Position numbers and translations under genes: made by a program. Source: JAZKID01 sp963714065 (lineage in GTDB: Bacteria; Pseudomonadota; Alphaproteobacteria; Rhizobiales; UBA4765). Taken from it: DNA of 64,000 nt. Position 1 is the first letter of the stretch. Each line of letters starts with the position of its first letter. Location of the stretch: assembly GCA_963714065.1 (NCBI GenBank), contig OY970226.1, forward strand, positions 1,674,001 to 1,738,000. Reading direction: 5' to 3'. The notes beneath the pieces are model-generated. The model worked only from the letters and a program-made list of their open reading frames with translations, did no database searches and was not told the origin of the DNA. Shown here piece after piece: positions 15,668 to 23,355 of this stretch.

Positions 15668-16155
15668 AATTATACGGTCCGCAATCGCGCTTAGGGTTAG
15701 GCGTGGCGCTGTTCTCTTTCGCTGCCGATCAGGCCTTCAAACTGTGGATGCTGGGCAGCTTCGATCTCGCCTCGAAAGGCCGCGTCGTGCTGATGCCGTT
15801 TTTCGACCTTGTGCTCACCTGGAACAAGGGTATTTCCTATGGCCTCTTTGCTCAGGAAGGCATGGGCCAATATGCGCTGGCGGTTTTCATGGTGATTGCA
15901 GCCTGCCTGCTTGCGTGTTGGCTTGCGCGGCAAACGGACAGGCTTGCGGCCGTGGCCATAGGGCTGATTATCGGCGGCGCGCTCGGCAATGCGCTGGACA
16001 GGTTCATATATGGTGCGGTGGCCGACTTTTTTTCGCTGCATTTTCGTGACTTTTACTGGTACATCTTCAACCTGGCCGATGCCGCCATTGTCGGCGGCGT
16101 GGTTTTTCTGTTGTTCGACAGTTTTTTCGGCTACGGAAGAAATGCCAAATCGTGA
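15664..16155 (+). CDS. lspA: Lipoprotein signal peptidase (signal peptidase II)
   Basis: 163 residues from a GTG that overlaps the ileS stop (GTGA), implying translational coupling. It is an inner-membrane aspartyl protease that cleaves diacylglyceryl-prolipoproteins. Four spans are visible; ADQAFKLWM is the N-terminal conserved block (usually DQxxK), and GNALDRFIYGAVADFFSLH and WYIFNLADAAI carry the catalytic aspartates. It is followed at once by the lipoprotein bamF and the BAM-associated M16 genes. Confidence 0.95.
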   Translation: MKLYGPQSRLGLGVALFSFAADQAFKLWMLGSFDLASKGRVVLMPFFDLVLTWNKGISYGLFAQEGMGQYALAVFMVIAACLLACWLARQTDRLAAVAIGLIIGGALGNALDRFIYGAVADFFSLHFRDFYWYIFNLADAAIVGGVVFLLFDSFFGYGRNAKS

Positions 16156-16162
16156 GTTTGCC

Positions 16163-16513
16163 ATGAAATTGATAGTGAAGTTTATCGCAGCAAGATTAGC
16201 CGTTCTGCTCGTTCCCTGCGCGCTCCTGCTTGCAGGCTGCAGCGGAGAGGGAAGCCCCCTGTCCGCCTTCGGCATCGGGCCGTCTGCGCCGAAAGAGGCC
16301 ATCGAATATAGTCCGCGCCCGCCGCTGGCCATACCGCCGCCCGAGCAGCGAAGCCAGCTTCCGCCGCCGCAGGATCAGGCGCAGACGCAGGCCACAGCGC
16401 GTATGCCGCAAGATCCGCCGCTCGCCATGCCGCCCGCTTATGGTGCGGAAGCGACGGTGCCGGAATCGGCGGCAAAAGAAGATGCACCATGGTGGGAAAC
16501 GATTTTCGATTGA
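16163..16513 (+). CDS. bamF: BamF-type lipoprotein (DUF3035)
   Basis: 116 residues: a lipoprotein signal (MKLIVKF...ALLLAGC) and a short Pro/Gln-rich periplasmic chain containing PKEAIEYSPRPPLAIPP, which matches the DUF3035 consensus (PDEFxVxxRxPLxxPP). In alphaproteobacteria this family is the BAM outer-membrane assembly subunit BamF, typically encoded next to lspA and M16 peptidases as here. An upstream ATG at 16142, preceded by GGAAG, is an alternative start and would overlap the lspA end. The C-terminus (DAPWWETIFD) is acidic and aromatic. Confidence 0.78.
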   Translation: MKLIVKFIAARLAVLLVPCALLLAGCSGEGSPLSAFGIGPSAPKEAIEYSPRPPLAIPPPEQRSQLPPPQDQAQTQATARMPQDPPLAMPPAYGAEATVPESAAKEDAPWWETIFD

Positions 16514-16514
16514 C

Positions 16515-17882
16515 ATGAGACAGATCATCAAGCCGTCCGCGTTTTTGTTTGCCTGCCTGTTTTTCCTGCAGGCAGCCTATGCTCATGCCGAGCAGACTGT
16601 CGATATTCTTGCCCCTAAGGCCGAGCAGTTCATGCTGGAAAACGGGCTTCAGGTCGTCGTCATCCCGGATCATCGTGCGCCCGTCGTCACGCATATGGTC
16701 TGGTACAGGGTGGGGGCGGCCGACGATCAGCCGGGCAAAAGCGGTCTTGCGCATTTTCTCGAACATTTGATGTTCAAGGGCACGAAAAAAAATCCGTCGG
16801 GCAGGTTCGTGAAATGGGTATCGGAGGTCGGCGGCCAGCAGAACGCCTTCACCAATTACGATCACACGGCCTATTTCCAGCGCGCAACCAAGAATTACCT
16901 GCCGCAATTGATGGAGTTCGAAGCCGACCGCATGACGGGCCTCGTACTGTCCGACGAAAACGTGTTGCCCGAGCGCGAGGTGATCATGGAAGAGCGTCGC
17001 ATGCGCATCGAGCAGCACCCGGAAGTATTGCTGGACGAGGCGGCGCAGGCCGCCCTTTATCAAAACCATCCCTACGCTAGGCCGATCATTGGCTGGATGC
17101 ATGAAATGCAACAGCTCTCGACGCAGGATGTGCTCGATTATTATCATCGCCATTACGCGCCGAACAACGCCATCCTGATCGTCGCGGGCGATGTAAACAC
17201 GGACGAGGTGCGCAAGCTCGCGCGGGATACTTATGGCAAAATAGCGGCCGTGCCCGGACTGCCGCCGCGGCATCGGCCGATCGAGCCGCTCGCGCGCGCT
17301 GCGCGCAGCGTTACCTATGCCGATGCGCGCGTGGAGCAGGTGATCTGGTCGCGTGGTTATTTGACGCCTTCTTATTCGGGCCCCGTCAAGGGCGCGGCAC
17401 CTGCACTCGACATTCTGGAAGGAATTTTGGGCGGCAATACAGGGCGGATCTATCAGCGCCTCGTCGTTGAGCAGAAAATCGCGGCTATGGCTACGGCCGA
17501 TTACGACGCTTTTGGGCTCGACAGCGGCAGCTTTGCGATCAGCGTGACGCCGAATAGCGCTGCCGATGTTCCCACCATCGAGAAGGAGGTCGACGCCATC
17601 ATCGAGGATATCGTGAAGAACGGTGTGAAGGCGGAAGAATTCGAGCGCGCCAAGGTTTCTCTTATAGCAAAAACGATTTATGCGATGGACAGCCAGACCT
17701 ATCTCGCCCGCTTTTTCGGTGTCGGCCTGACCTCGGGCATGAGCTTCGACGAGATCAGGGAAGTGCCGCGCATGATTGCCGCCGTCAAACCCGACGATGT
17801 GCGCGAAGCCGCGCGTGCCTGGCTGATTAAAGAACGTTCCGTCACCGGCTATCTGACAAAAGCGGAGGCGAAATCGCAATGA
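16515..17882 (+). CDS. M16 family zinc metallopeptidase (catalytic subunit type)
   Basis: 455 residues with a signal peptide (MRQIIKPSAFLFACLFFLQAAYAHA), hence periplasmic. The inverted zinc motif HFLEH is in SGLAHFLEHLMFKGT with the downstream Glu in the NVLPEREVIMEERR helix. Two M16 lobes follow. The next gene overlaps it by ATGA and encodes a partner without the zinc motif, the usual active/inactive pair. Context with bamF and lspA points to envelope protein turnover. Confidence 0.94.
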   Translation: MRQIIKPSAFLFACLFFLQAAYAHAEQTVDILAPKAEQFMLENGLQVVVIPDHRAPVVTHMVWYRVGAADDQPGKSGLAHFLEHLMFKGTKKNPSGRFVKWVSEVGGQQNAFTNYDHTAYFQRATKNYLPQLMEFEADRMTGLVLSDENVLPEREVIMEERRMRIEQHPEVLLDEAAQAALYQNHPYARPIIGWMHEMQQLSTQDVLDYYHRHYAPNNAILIVAGDVNTDEVRKLARDTYGKIAAVPGLPPRHRPIEPLARAARSVTYADARVEQVIWSRGYLTPSYSGPVKGAAPALDILEGILGGNTGRIYQRLVVEQKIAAMATADYDAFGLDSGSFAISVTPNSAADVPTIEKEVDAIIEDIVKNGVKAEEFERAKVSLIAKTIYAMDSQTYLARFFGVGLTSGMSFDEIREVPRMIAAVKPDDVREAARAWLIKERSVTGYLTKAEAKSQ

Positions 17883-19204
17883 ACATTCGCTCCCTTACAT
17901 TCGCCTTCATCGTCGCTGCCGGATTTTTTTCTGGCTTCCCGCTCGCGCATGCTGAAACCAAAGTGCAGATCCTGCATACGAAAGGCGGTATCGAAGCCTG
18001 GCTCGTGCAGAATGCGAACCTGCCGATCATCGCTGTCGAATTCGCCTTCATGGGCGGCGCCGCGCAGGATCCGAAAGGCAAGGAAGGGCTTGCCCATTTC
18101 ACGGCCGGCATGTTCGACGAAGGTGCGGGACCTTTAGATGCCCGCGCCTTCCAGCAGAAATTGCAGCGGCTTGCGGTCTCGTTGAGGTTCAATCCGAGCG
18201 AGGATTATCTTGCAGGCGCAATGCAGACATTGAGCGCGAACAGGCAGGAGGCTTTCGAGCTTCTCCGCCTTTCGCTGGCGGAGCCGCGTTTCGAACAGGA
18301 TGCCGTCGAGCGCGTGCGCGGGCAGGCCACGGCCATGCTGCGCAGGCAGGCGAACGATCCGGACAGGCGGGCCTATCTCGCTTTCTCGGCTGCGGCTTTC
18401 CCTGACCATCCTTATGGCAAGCCGATTGAGGGCACCGAGGAAACGGTGCGCACGATCAGGCGCGAGGACATCGTTGCCGCGCATAAGCGGTTATTGGCGC
18501 GCGACAATCTTAAAATCACCGTTGCCGGCGATATCGATGCGGTGGAACTCGAAGCGCTTCTGGATAAAACTTTCGGGGGCTTGCCTGAAAAGGCCGACCT
18601 GAAGCCCGTCGAGGATGTCGAATTGCAAAGCCGCGGCCGCCGCATCGTCGTCGATCTTAAATCATCGCAAAGCCGCATCCAGTTTGGTGCCATTGGCCCG
18701 AAACGCCACGATCCGGACTTCATGGCCGTTTCCATTCTCAGCAGTATCCTGGGTGGCGATAGCTTAACCACCCGGCTGTTCGATGCCATACGCGAGAAGC
18801 GGGGCCTGGCTTATGGTGTGAATACCAGCCTGTTATGGTATCGGCATGCCGGTATTTTCATGGGCCTTCTGTCTTCCCGCAACGAAATGGCGGCTGAGGC
18901 GCTGAAAGTGGCCGAGCAGGAGATTTCCAAATTCGCGCAGGAAGGCCCCAGCGCAAAAGAGCTCGAAGACGCCAAGAATTTCCTGGTCGGCACCTATGCC
19001 CTGCGTTTCGATACGACGGCAAAGATCGCGGGCCTCCTGCTCGGTCTTCGGGTCGACGACCTCGATCCTTCCTATCTCACCGAACGCGAAAAACTGATCT
19101 GCGCCGTGACCATCGACGACGTGCGCAAGGCTGCGCAGAAATATCTGAAGGATCCGCTTCTCGTCGTCGTTGCGGGCGAGCCCAAGGACGTGAAATCGCA
19201 GTGA
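17879..19204 (+). CDS. M16 family peptidase-like protein, non-catalytic partner
   Basis: 441 residues with signal peptide (MNIRSLTFAFIVAAGFFSGFPLAHA). It has the M16 fold blocks (AVEFAFMGGAAQDPKGKEGLAHF, then FDAIREKRGLAYGV), but the HxxEH zinc site reads HFTAG, so it should not bind zinc. It probably forms a heterodimer with the preceding peptidase, as in the mitochondrial processing peptidase. Start overlaps the upstream stop (ATGA) and its stop overlaps the pgi start (GTGA), indicating tight coupling. Confidence 0.93.
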   Translation: MNIRSLTFAFIVAAGFFSGFPLAHAETKVQILHTKGGIEAWLVQNANLPIIAVEFAFMGGAAQDPKGKEGLAHFTAGMFDEGAGPLDARAFQQKLQRLAVSLRFNPSEDYLAGAMQTLSANRQEAFELLRLSLAEPRFEQDAVERVRGQATAMLRRQANDPDRRAYLAFSAAAFPDHPYGKPIEGTEETVRTIRREDIVAAHKRLLARDNLKITVAGDIDAVELEALLDKTFGGLPEKADLKPVEDVELQSRGRRIVVDLKSSQSRIQFGAIGPKRHDPDFMAVSILSSILGGDSLTTRLFDAIREKRGLAYGVNTSLLWYRHAGIFMGLLSSRNEMAAEALKVAEQEISKFAQEGPSAKELEDAKNFLVGTYALRFDTTAKIAGLLLGLRVDDLDPSYLTEREKLICAVTIDDVRKAAQKYLKDPLLVVVAGEPKDVKSQ

Positions 19205-20514
19205 GCGCGCCGTTCCAGCATTCGGTCGACTTCTGCCTTGCCACGCGCATCGGTGCGCAGGGTCTCGATGCTTTTTCTTCCCTGCCCGAACTGGCTACGG
19301 CCGGGCGCTCTCTGGAAAAATTGCGCGAGATGTCTCGCAGCAATGCCATGCCGCTCCTGCATCTGCCGCTCAAGGACGACGATCTGCCGGGCATCAAGGC
19401 TGCTGCGCAAAAACTTAAAGACAGTGCGCGCGATATCGTTTTTCTCGGCACGGGCGGCTCAAGTTTGGGCGGGCAGGCTCTCGCGCAGGTTGCCGGCTGG
19501 CATGTGCCGGGCGAGGAAGGTTTTGCCCCGGGCCCACGCCTGCATTTCATGGACAATCTCGATCCGGAAAGTTTTGCGGCATTGCTGAAAAACCTGCCGC
19601 TGAAAACCGCGCATTTTGTGATCATTTCGAAGTCCGGCAATACGGCGGAAACGCTGGTGCAGACGTTGCTTGCGCTCGAGCATCTGCAAAAAGCGGGATG
19701 CAGGATTTCGGATCACGTGCTCGGCCTGACGGAAGCCGAGAACTGGAAAACCAATGCGCTGCGCAGACTGCTGGCAAGCCATGACGTGCCGCTGCTCGAT
19801 CACGACGCGCGCATCGGCGGCCGCTATTCGGCGCTCACCAATGTCGGCCTGCTGCCGGCAGCCGTCATGGGGCTCGATATCGCGGCCCTTCGTGCGGGCG
19901 CGGGTGCCGTGCTTGAGCCTGTTTTGCAAAATACCGGCGCCGAAGATGTGCCGCCCGCCTTGGGGGCTGCGATTCTCACGGCCTTTGCCGCGCGCGGCAT
20001 GAACGAGGCCGTGACCATGGCCTATGCCGACAGGCTGGAGCGCTTCACGGCTTGGCATGCGCAGCTCTGGGCGGAAAGTCTCGGCAAGAACGGCAAGGGC
20101 ATCACGCCGCTGCGCGCACTCGGGCCTGTCGACCAGCACAGCCAGCTCCAGCTTTTTCTCGACGGTCCCGCGAACAAGATCTTCACCATCATCACGCTCG
20201 AGAGCAAAAATAACGGCCCGCGTATCGATGCCGGTCTCGCGCAGCGCGCCGGGCTCGGCGAATTCGCAGGCAAAACCGTCGGCGATCTCACCAGTGCGCA
20301 AGGCCAGGCCACGGCCGAGACGCTCGCCAAACGCGCGCGGCCGGTGCGGCGCTTGCACCTGCCCAAACTCGACGAATATACGATGGGCGCGCTGATGATG
20401 CATTTTTTCGTTGAGACCATCATCGCAGCCGATATCCTGCAGGTGGATGCTTTCGACCAGCCGGCCGTGGAAGAAGGCAAGCTTCTGGCCAAGGCCTATC
20501 TGCGGCAGGGTTGA
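19201..20514 (+). CDS. pgi: Glucose-6-phosphate isomerase
   Basis: 437 residues from a GTG overlapping the upstream TGA. It interconverts glucose-6-phosphate and fructose-6-phosphate. SIS-fold motifs: VFLGTGGSSLGGQAL at about residues 80-94, IISKSGNTAETLVQ, and ALGPVDQHSQLQLFLDGP before the C-terminal part. It belongs to the shorter PGI form (bacterial average is nearer 550). Being last in the M16 operon is likely positional, not functional. Confidence 0.93.
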   Translation: MSAPFQHSVDFCLATRIGAQGLDAFSSLPELATAGRSLEKLREMSRSNAMPLLHLPLKDDDLPGIKAAAQKLKDSARDIVFLGTGGSSLGGQALAQVAGWHVPGEEGFAPGPRLHFMDNLDPESFAALLKNLPLKTAHFVIISKSGNTAETLVQTLLALEHLQKAGCRISDHVLGLTEAENWKTNALRRLLASHDVPLLDHDARIGGRYSALTNVGLLPAAVMGLDIAALRAGAGAVLEPVLQNTGAEDVPPALGAAILTAFAARGMNEAVTMAYADRLERFTAWHAQLWAESLGKNGKGITPLRALGPVDQHSQLQLFLDGPANKIFTIITLESKNNGPRIDAGLAQRAGLGEFAGKTVGDLTSAQGQATAETLAKRARPVRRLHLPKLDEYTMGALMMHFFVETIIAADILQVDAFDQPAVEEGKLLAKAYLRQG

Positions 20515-20528
20515 GTACAGGTTAAACC

Positions 20529-22247
20529 ATGGGCGCCATCCGCCAGCTTCCTCTTAACCTTCAAAACCGCATCGCGGCGGGCGAGGTGATTGAGCGTCCG
20601 GCGGCGGCGGTGAAGGAACTTGTCGAAAACGCGCTCGATGCGGGCGCGACCACCATAGAAATTATCATTGCGGGATCCGGCGTAGAACTCATTCGCGTCA
20701 CCGACAATGGTGAGGGCATGCGGCTTGCCGATCTGCAATTATGCATCGAGCGGCATGCGACCTCGAAACTGCAAAGCGAAGACCTGCTCGATATCCATAC
20801 ATTCGGCTTTCGCGGCGAGGCGCTGCCTTCCATCGGCGCGGTGTCGCATCTGACTTTGACGACGCGTCATCGCGACGAACCACATGGCTGGAGCTTGAGC
20901 GTCGAGAATGGCGTCAAAGGCGAGGCCGCACCCGCGGCGTTTCAAGGCGGCACGATGGTGGAAGTGCGTGCGCTTTTTCATGCCACGCCGGCGCGCCTGA
21001 AATTCCTCAAGAGTGAGCGGGCCGAGCTTGCCGCCATCGGCGACGTGCTCGAAAAGCTCGCGCTCGCCAATCCGCAGGCGCATTTCAAATGGAGCTTCAA
21101 CAACCGTGCCGCGCGCAATTTTCCTCCTGCCGATAGTGCTGAGCGATTGCGAGCGATTTTCGGCTCCTCCCTGCTCGAAAATGCACTGCCTGTGAAAGCC
21201 GAAAACGAAACGCTGCGCCTTGAGGGGCTGATCGGCCGCCCCTCGCATTATCAGCCGACATCGCGCATGCAGTTTTTGTTCGTCAACGGGCGGCCGGTGC
21301 GAGACCGGCTTTTGCTCGGCGCCTTGCGCGGCGCTTATGGCGACAGTCTGCGGCGCGACCGTTTTCCCTTCGCTGCGCTGTTCGTCGGCGTGCCGGTACA
21401 GGAGGTCGACGTCAACGTGCATCCCACGAAGGCCGAAGTCCGTTTCCGCGATGCCAGCGGTTTACGCAGCCTGCTCGTGCGCGCCGTGCGCGAGGCTTTA
21501 TCGAATGCGGGCATTACGCCGGTCTCCAGCAAATTGCCGGATTATTTTAGTACGCCGGACCCGGCGCCGCCTTTTCGGCAGAATGCCGGTTTTGCGGAAC
21601 ATGCACAGGCGGCGTTTGAAACTTTTGCGCCCGCCGCGCGCGAGCAGCGCATGCAGGTCGAGGCGAATTACCCGCTGGGAGCGGCGCGCGCGCAATTGCA
21701 CGCAACCTACATCCTGTCCGAAACGCAGGAAGGCCTGATCCTGATCGACCAGCATGCCGCCCATGAACGCATCGTCTACGAAAAACTCAAACGCGCTTAT
21801 GCCTCGAAAGACATGGCGCGGCAGATCCTGCTCGTGCCCGATATCGTGAGTTTGAACCCCGCGCAATGCGAGGCGCTGCTGGAGCAGACCGGCGAGCTTT
21901 CGCATTGGGGTTTTATCATCGAAAGCTTCGGGCCGGAGACGATTATCGTGCGCGAAGTACCCTCCATGCTGGGCGAAGGCGATACCGTAAATCTTTTGCG
22001 TGCGCTCGCCGACGAGATTCTGAATTTCGAGGACAGTGCGAAAGCGCAGGATAAATTATGGAGCATCGCCTCGACGATTGCCTGCCACGGTTCGGTGCGC
22101 GCGGGCAGGGTTTTGAAAATCGAGGAGATGAACGCGCTGTTGCGAGAAATGGAAGCAACGCCGCTCGCCTCCACCTGCAATCACGGCAGGCCTACTTACA
22201 TTCACCTTGCGAAAGACGATCTCGAGCGGTTATTCAACCGACGTTAG
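20529..22247 (+). CDS. mutL: DNA mismatch repair protein MutL (endonuclease type)
   Basis: 572 residues. The GHKL ATPase domain has RIAAGEVIERPAAAVKELVENALDAG, TDNGEGM and FGFRGEALPSIGAVS; a variable Pro/Ala linker lies around residues 340-380. The C-terminal domain carries DQHAAHERIVYE, the DQHAxxExxxxE endonuclease motif, plus ACHGSVRAG and CNHGRPT, so this MutL should nick DNA itself, as in bacteria without MutH. The 3' end overlaps the convergent gene at 22230 by 18 bp. Confidence 0.97.
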   Translation: MGAIRQLPLNLQNRIAAGEVIERPAAAVKELVENALDAGATTIEIIIAGSGVELIRVTDNGEGMRLADLQLCIERHATSKLQSEDLLDIHTFGFRGEALPSIGAVSHLTLTTRHRDEPHGWSLSVENGVKGEAAPAAFQGGTMVEVRALFHATPARLKFLKSERAELAAIGDVLEKLALANPQAHFKWSFNNRAARNFPPADSAERLRAIFGSSLLENALPVKAENETLRLEGLIGRPSHYQPTSRMQFLFVNGRPVRDRLLLGALRGAYGDSLRRDRFPFAALFVGVPVQEVDVNVHPTKAEVRFRDASGLRSLLVRAVREALSNAGITPVSSKLPDYFSTPDPAPPFRQNAGFAEHAQAAFETFAPAAREQRMQVEANYPLGAARAQLHATYILSETQEGLILIDQHAAHERIVYEKLKRAYASKDMARQILLVPDIVSLNPAQCEALLEQTGELSHWGFIIESFGPETIIVREVPSMLGEGDTVNLLRALADEILNFEDSAKAQDKLWSIASTIACHGSVRAGRVLKIEEMNALLREMEATPLASTCNHGRPTYIHLAKDDLERLFNRR

Positions 22248-22622
22248 CAAAATCCATCCCGAATTGGGAACGGGATCGTTAATGAAATTATCATCGAGTA
22301 AAGGAGAGATATTGTGGTTGCCGAATTCGGCCAGAACTTCGATCCGCCGTTCGGCGATGATATCCCCATGCTCGTTCAATACGACCAGATTCGTAGTGCC
22401 GGGATTTTTTCCTGAAATCACGACTGTCTTCCCATCGGCGATCGTTGCCTCGGCAATATCGTTATTGCCTATGATAATTTCATGAGCGGTGGAGTCGACG
22501 CGAAGAACTTTTTCATAATTTTGCACGACCGGGAAATTTTCCCGTTCTGTTTCCGCGGCACAAAGTTGCGTTGTGGAAAGGATTGATAAAGACAGGGTAA
22601 CGTAGAAGCATATCGATTTCAT
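22230..22622 (-). CDS. Orphan pilus/secretin N-terminal domain protein (CpaC N-domain like)
   Basis: 130 residues from the ATG preceded by GGAG (a start four codons earlier is less likely). It has a signal peptide (MKSICFYVTLSLSILSTTQLCAAE) and a single domain KVLRVDSTAHEIIIGNNDIAEATI...KTVVISGKNPGTTNLVVLNEHG, typical of the N-domain before CpaC/RcpA secretins of Flp pili (PF13629). No secretin barrel follows and no tad/cpa genes are near, so it is a free periplasmic N-domain. Low GC suggests separate origin. Its 3' end overlaps mutL. Confidence 0.75.
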   Translation of the reverse strand: MKSICFYVTLSLSILSTTQLCAAETERENFPVVQNYEKVLRVDSTAHEIIIGNNDIAEATIADGKTVVISGKNPGTTNLVVLNEHGDIIAERRIEVLAEFGNHNISPLLDDNFINDPVPNSGWILLTSVE

Positions 22623-22679
22623 ATAATTCTCCATTCCTGAATTGTTAACGATTTGTAACCAAAATTGGTAAAAAGAAGT

Positions 22680-23240
22680 TTAACTGTTTGCCAGTTTCAG
22701 AAAGAGCAACAGGCTGTCGCTGTTATCCCGCCGGTCAATGATTTCGAAGCCCTTGTCGATCTTCAAAGCGGCCTTTTTGCTTTCTTCCACGACGATGAGT
22801 GCATTTTTATTGAGCCAGCCGCCAGCTGCGGCTGAAGCGAGCGCTGCCTCCGCCAGACTCTTGCCGTAGGGCGGATCGCAGAATACGAGATCGAAAGGCG
22901 GCAGCGTGCCGATGGGACCCATCTTCGTCGCATCGCGCTTGAAAAGTTTGGTGGCACCCGTGAGCCCAAGCGCTTCGATATTGTCGCGGATCAGCCCGCG
23001 CGCCTGCACGCTCTGGTCGACAAACAGACAAAATACCGCGCCGCGCGAGAGCGCTTCAAAGCCGAGTGCGCCGGTTCCCGCAAACAGGTCGAGCACGCGC
23101 GCATCCTGCACGGGATCGTCGAAACTGTGCGCCAGAATGTTGAACAGCGTTTCGCGTAAGCGATCGGATGTGGGGCGGATGGCGTCGGATGCAGGCGCGC
23201 GCAGGCCGTGCCCCTTAAATTTGCCGCCGATAATACGCAT
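22680..23240 (-). CDS. rsmD: 16S rRNA (guanine966-N2)-methyltransferase RsmD
   Basis: 186 residues with MRIIGGKFKGHGLRAP at the start, the SAM site VLDLFAGTGALGFEALSRGA and the catalytic DPPYG motif at about residues 121-125. It methylates G966 of 16S rRNA. The ATG overlaps the stop of the pseudouridine synthase gene when that gene is read in its restored frame (TGATG), so the two rRNA-modification genes look translationally coupled. Confidence 0.96.
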   Translation of the reverse strand: MRIIGGKFKGHGLRAPASDAIRPTSDRLRETLFNILAHSFDDPVQDARVLDLFAGTGALGFEALSRGAVFCLFVDQSVQARGLIRDNIEALGLTGATKLFKRDATKMGPIGTLPPFDLVFCDPPYGKSLAEAALASAAAGGWLNKNALIVVEESKKAALKIDKGFEIIDRRDNSDSLLLFLKLANS

Positions 23241-23355
23241 CAGGGCTTACGCTTGAAAGGCCTTTTGCCAAAAGGCTTTTTGGGCGCTGCCTTGAACCCG
23301 CCCGGTTTATGTTTGCGAAAAGGCTTGTCGCGGGGTTTGTCGCCTGTGGCATCTC

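Noticed and set aside
16230..16514. N-terminal extension of the first M16 peptidase upstream of 16515
   Set aside because: It would overlay bamF in another frame and is arginine-rich shadow sequence; the signal peptide begins at the ATG at 16515.
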